From positions 1 through 7,570 of the forward strand of contig JANZZB010000073.1 in the NCBI GenBank assembly GCA_026419635.1: 7,570 bases of DNA, in the 5' to 3' direction. The stretch comes from Clostridiales bacterium (GTDB taxonomy: Bacteria > Bacillota > Clostridia > Oscillospirales > Butyricicoccaceae). This document shows positions 5,104 through 7,570 of the stretch, in pieces. A program made the translations under genes and the position numbers. A model generated the notes under the pieces. It was not told the DNA's origin, ran no database searches, and saw only the letters and a list, made by a program, of their open reading frames with translations. The stretch's first letter is position 1; every line of letters begins with the position of its first letter.

Positions 5104-7570
5104 ATGAAGTGGTATTATGATTTTAGAATCAGCACAAAACTTTTAATCGGTTTTATTACAGTTGCTTTGATTGCCGGTTGTATCGGTTTTTTGGGATTAA
5201 CCAGCATCAATAAAATTGATAAGTTAGATATGGAATTATATGAACATATGACGGAACCTTTAGGGGATATAATTCATATCGACGACTCTTATCTTAATAT
5301 GAGAATGTATTTAAGAGATGTTATTCTTGCTAATGATTTAGTAGGCGCTGATAGAGCGGCATCAAATTTTAGAGAAAAAAGTTTACAGTTTGACTCACAA
5401 ATTGATGCTTTTTCTAAAAAAATAGAGTTAGAAGAAGAAAAGAGATTTGTTCAAGAAGTAAAGGACTCTAAGGTTAAATATGAACAAGTAGCCAGTAAAA
5501 TTATTGCCTTGGCAAAAGAAAACAAAGATGCAGAAGCAATCGTGTTAATGAACAGTGACGGTGCGAAGGTATCGGGTGAAATGAATTCTGCAATGCTGAA
5601 ACTCGTGGACGGAAAATTAACAAATGCCAAAGAAACTGCTGATGGAAATACCAATACGGCTAATACCGCTAAAAGATTAGCAATCCTTTTAATGTTTATA
5701 GGTATGGCTGTTGCAATAGCTCTTGGAATTTTCCTGTCAAGGATTATCAGCAAACCAATTAAATATCTCGTTGATGCGGCCGATAAACTTGCTATAGGCG
5801 ATGTTGACGTGGAAGTAAAATCAACTTCAAAAGACGAAATCGGCAGATTGTTTGAAGCTTTTGAAAAACTTATTTTCAATATCAGAGGACAAGCGAAATC
5901 CGCTGACCGGATTGCAGGCGGCGATCTTGCATTTGAAGTAGAAGTAAAGTCTGATAAAGATATTCTTTCAAAGAGTATGGCTAAGGTTGTGGATACGATC
6001 CGAGGCTTAATCAGCGAAATGGATCAAATGTCTAAAGAGCATGATGCCGGGGACATTGACGTATATGTAAATGAAGACAAGTTTACCGGAGCTTACAAAA
6101 CAATGGCTCAGGGCGTAAATAATATGGTAAAAGGACATATCAGCGTAAAAAAGAAAGCAATGGCCTGTATTGCCGAATTTGCCAAAGGGAATTTTGAAGC
6201 AGAACTAGAAAGGTTCCCGGGCAAGAAGGCTTTTATTAACGAGAATATAGAGGCATTAAGGAAAAACCTTACGGACGTGGAAGCGGAGATAAATAAATTG
6301 ATTGACGCTTCTAAAGAGGGTATTTTGGAAAGAGCGGATGAACAGGGCTTCCAGGGAGACTGGGCAGAATTAATGAAAGGCTTAAACGGACTTTTAGATA
6401 CTGTTTTCGCTCCTTTAGAAGAATCAATGCAAGTATTCCATAAAATGTCTTTGAATGACTATACAACGGAAATGACCGGCAATTATAGTGGGAAATTCAA
6501 AGAATTTTCTGAATCAATAAAAGAGGTACGTAACAGATTGCTTAGCGTTCAGGATGCGCTGGAACGTCTTAGTAAAGGCGATACAACTCGCTTGGAAGAA
6601 TTTGAAAGAGTCGGAAAGAGATCGGAAAATGATAGAATCATTCCTGCCTGCATAGGCGCCATGAAATCGATTCGTGAGCTTATTAATGAAGCCGGGTTGC
6701 TTGCAAACTCTGCAATAAACGGAGAATTAAATGTCAGAGGGAACGAAGATAAATTTGACGGCGGCTACAAGGAAATCATCGTAGGAATGAATAAAACAAT
6801 GGAAGCTGTTGCGACTCCGATTCAGGAAGCATCCGAAATTATGCAGGAGATGGCAAAAGGGAACCTTACCGTAACTATGAACGGCAGTTACAAAGGCGAA
6901 TACGCGAAAATCAAAAATGATTTAAACGCAACAATAAAATCATTTAATGAAGTATTAAATGATATAAACGATGCATCCTCTCAGGTTGCTTCCGGATCAA
7001 GGCAGGTATCCGAATCGGCACAGGCTCTGTCACAGGGATCGACAGAACAGGCAAGTTCAATTGAAGAGTTGACTGCTTCAATGGAGGAAATTGCAACACA
7101 AACCAAGCAAAATGCAAAAAATGCGAACCAGGCAAACGAACTGGCGTTATCTGCTAAAAACGATGCCGTTAAAGGCAATAATCAAATGAAAGAAATGCTG
7201 GGGGCGATGAGCGACATCAATGAATCTTCCGCAAATATCTCAAAAATTATTAAAGTTATTGATGACATTGCTTTCCAAACGAACATACTCGCACTGAATG
7301 CCGCAGTTGAGGCGGCGAGAGCAGGGCAACACGGCAAAGGTTTTGCAGTCGTTGCTGAGGAAGTGAGAAATCTTGCAGCGAGGTCGGCCAACGCAGCAAA
7401 AGAAACGACCACGTTAATTGAAGGGTCCATGAAAAAAGCAGAAGGCGGAACAAAGATAGCGAATGAAACGGCAGAGGCACTAGACAAGATTGTCGACGGC
7501 GTTGCAAAAGCAGCGGCTCTCGTCGGGGATATTGCTGTCGCTTCAAACGAACAGGCTTCCGGCATAGCAC
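5104..7570 (+). CDS. Methyl-accepting chemotaxis protein with 4HB sensor and long HAMP-like array, 3' end cut by window edge
   Basis: This is a transmembrane receptor that controls CheA through CheW. The visible 822 residues start at ATG 5104. TM1 is about 13-32 and TM2 about 192-212. The helical segment between them (about 33-190, few cysteines or aromatics, charged) fits a 4HB_MCP sensor with no PAS or Cache signature. A canonical HAMP begins at Pro218. From there to about residue 617 I read nine successive HAMP-like units of about 45 residues each, an exceptional length. Next comes the signalling domain. Possible methylation glutamates lie in the stretch around EQASSIEELTASMEE (nt about 7048-7092). 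The conserved hairpin tip is at 720-760 (AFQTNILALNAAVEAARAG, Arg739). Pro572 of the last unit to Arg739 is 167 residues, about the same as in E. coli Tsr as I recall, which suggests the 36-heptad class. The C-terminal helix and any CheR-docking tail lie beyond the edge. The ligand is unknown. Confidence 0.95.
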   Translation, partial: MKWYYDFRISTKLLIGFITVALIAGCIGFLGLTSINKIDKLDMELYEHMTEPLGDIIHIDDSYLNMRMYLRDVILANDLVGADRAASNFREKSLQFDSQIDAFSKKIELEEEKRFVQEVKDSKVKYEQVASKIIALAKENKDAEAIVLMNSDGAKVSGEMNSAMLKLVDGKLTNAKETADGNTNTANTAKRLAILLMFIGMAVAIALGIFLSRIISKPIKYLVDAADKLAIGDVDVEVKSTSKDEIGRLFEAFEKLIFNIRGQAKSADRIAGGDLAFEVEVKSDKDILSKSMAKVVDTIRGLISEMDQMSKEHDAGDIDVYVNEDKFTGAYKTMAQGVNNMVKGHISVKKKAMACIAEFAKGNFEAELERFPGKKAFINENIEALRKNLTDVEAEINKLIDASKEGILERADEQGFQGDWAELMKGLNGLLDTVFAPLEESMQVFHKMSLNDYTTEMTGNYSGKFKEFSESIKEVRNRLLSVQDALERLSKGDTTRLEEFERVGKRSENDRIIPACIGAMKSIRELINEAGLLANSAINGELNVRGNEDKFDGGYKEIIVGMNKTMEAVATPIQEASEIMQEMAKGNLTVTMNGSYKGEYAKIKNDLNATIKSFNEVLNDINDASSQVASGSRQVSESAQALSQGSTEQASSIEELTASMEEIATQTKQNAKNANQANELALSAKNDAVKGNNQMKEMLGAMSDINESSANISKIIKVIDDIAFQTNILALNAAVEAARAGQHGKGFAVVAEEVRNLAARSANAAKETTTLIEGSMKKAEGGTKIANETAEALDKIVDGVAKAAALVGDIAVASNEQASGIA
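5755..6954 (+). repeat. Region encoding nine tandem HAMP-like units of the receptor
   Basis: Unit starts, by residue of the receptor, are about 218, 260, 299, 343, 390, 435, 480, 524 and 570, with spacings of 39-47. Most share the layout helix, a short connector with a GD/GN/GE turn and alternating hydrophobics (for example IGDVDVEV, AGGDLAFEV, AKGNFEAEL, AKGNLTVTM), then a second helix ending in a hydrophobic residue. This is the HAMP AS1-connector-AS2 pattern. Units 5 and 6 lack the clear glycine turn and are the least certain. The repeat is at protein level; the DNA copies have diverged. In known poly-HAMP proteins, alternating HAMP conformations pass the signal along a continuous coiled stalk, so here a stalk far longer than in a one-HAMP receptor is inferred. 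Confidence 0.7.

Noticed and set aside
7182..7570. Minus-strand open frames of 104-127 codons opposite the receptor signalling domain
   Set aside because: Alanine-rich coiled-coil codons of receptors commonly leave open frames on the reverse strand; the plus strand here encodes the near-invariant hairpin tip.

Overview
The window looks like AT-rich chromosomal DNA from a low-GC, Gram-positive, Clostridia-like bacterium. The basis is the protein sequence style (PMCA-like ATPase with an LNGES actuator motif, clostridial-type CheA/CheW and a 4HB receptor), A/T-ending codons, strong AGGAGG-like ribosome binding sites and TTG start usage. I cannot assign a genus. Nothing indicates phage, transposon, CRISPR or RNA genes.

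Layout. Positions 1-2007 (minus strand) hold the N-terminal 669 codons of a calcium-type P-type ATPase; its C-terminal membrane half lies beyond the left edge. Positions 2008-2443 are a divergent, AT-rich intergenic region. It holds a perfect 16-bp-arm inverted repeat, a small operator-like palindrome, a possible promoter for the right-hand operon and a possible 17-residue micro-ORF. Positions 2471-4546 encode CheA, 4604-5083 CheW, and 5104 to the right edge a large methyl-accepting chemotaxis protein that is cut by the edge. All three are on the plus strand, with gaps of 57 and 20 bases, so they very probably form one operon.

How they work together. The receptor senses an extracytoplasmic or membrane-derived cue through a four-helix-bundle domain. 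It relays the signal through an unusually long chain of HAMP-like units to a highly conserved signalling hairpin. CheW couples that hairpin to CheA, which autophosphorylates on His51 and should pass the phosphate to a response regulator not present in this window. The ATPase is divergently transcribed and has no evident functional tie to the chemosensory genes, though the two sides share a control region.

The most notable item is the receptor. About 400 residues between its second membrane segment and its signalling domain can be read as nine consecutive HAMP-like units with a period near 45 residues. Within them, units 3-4 resemble units 8-9, which suggests an internal duplication.
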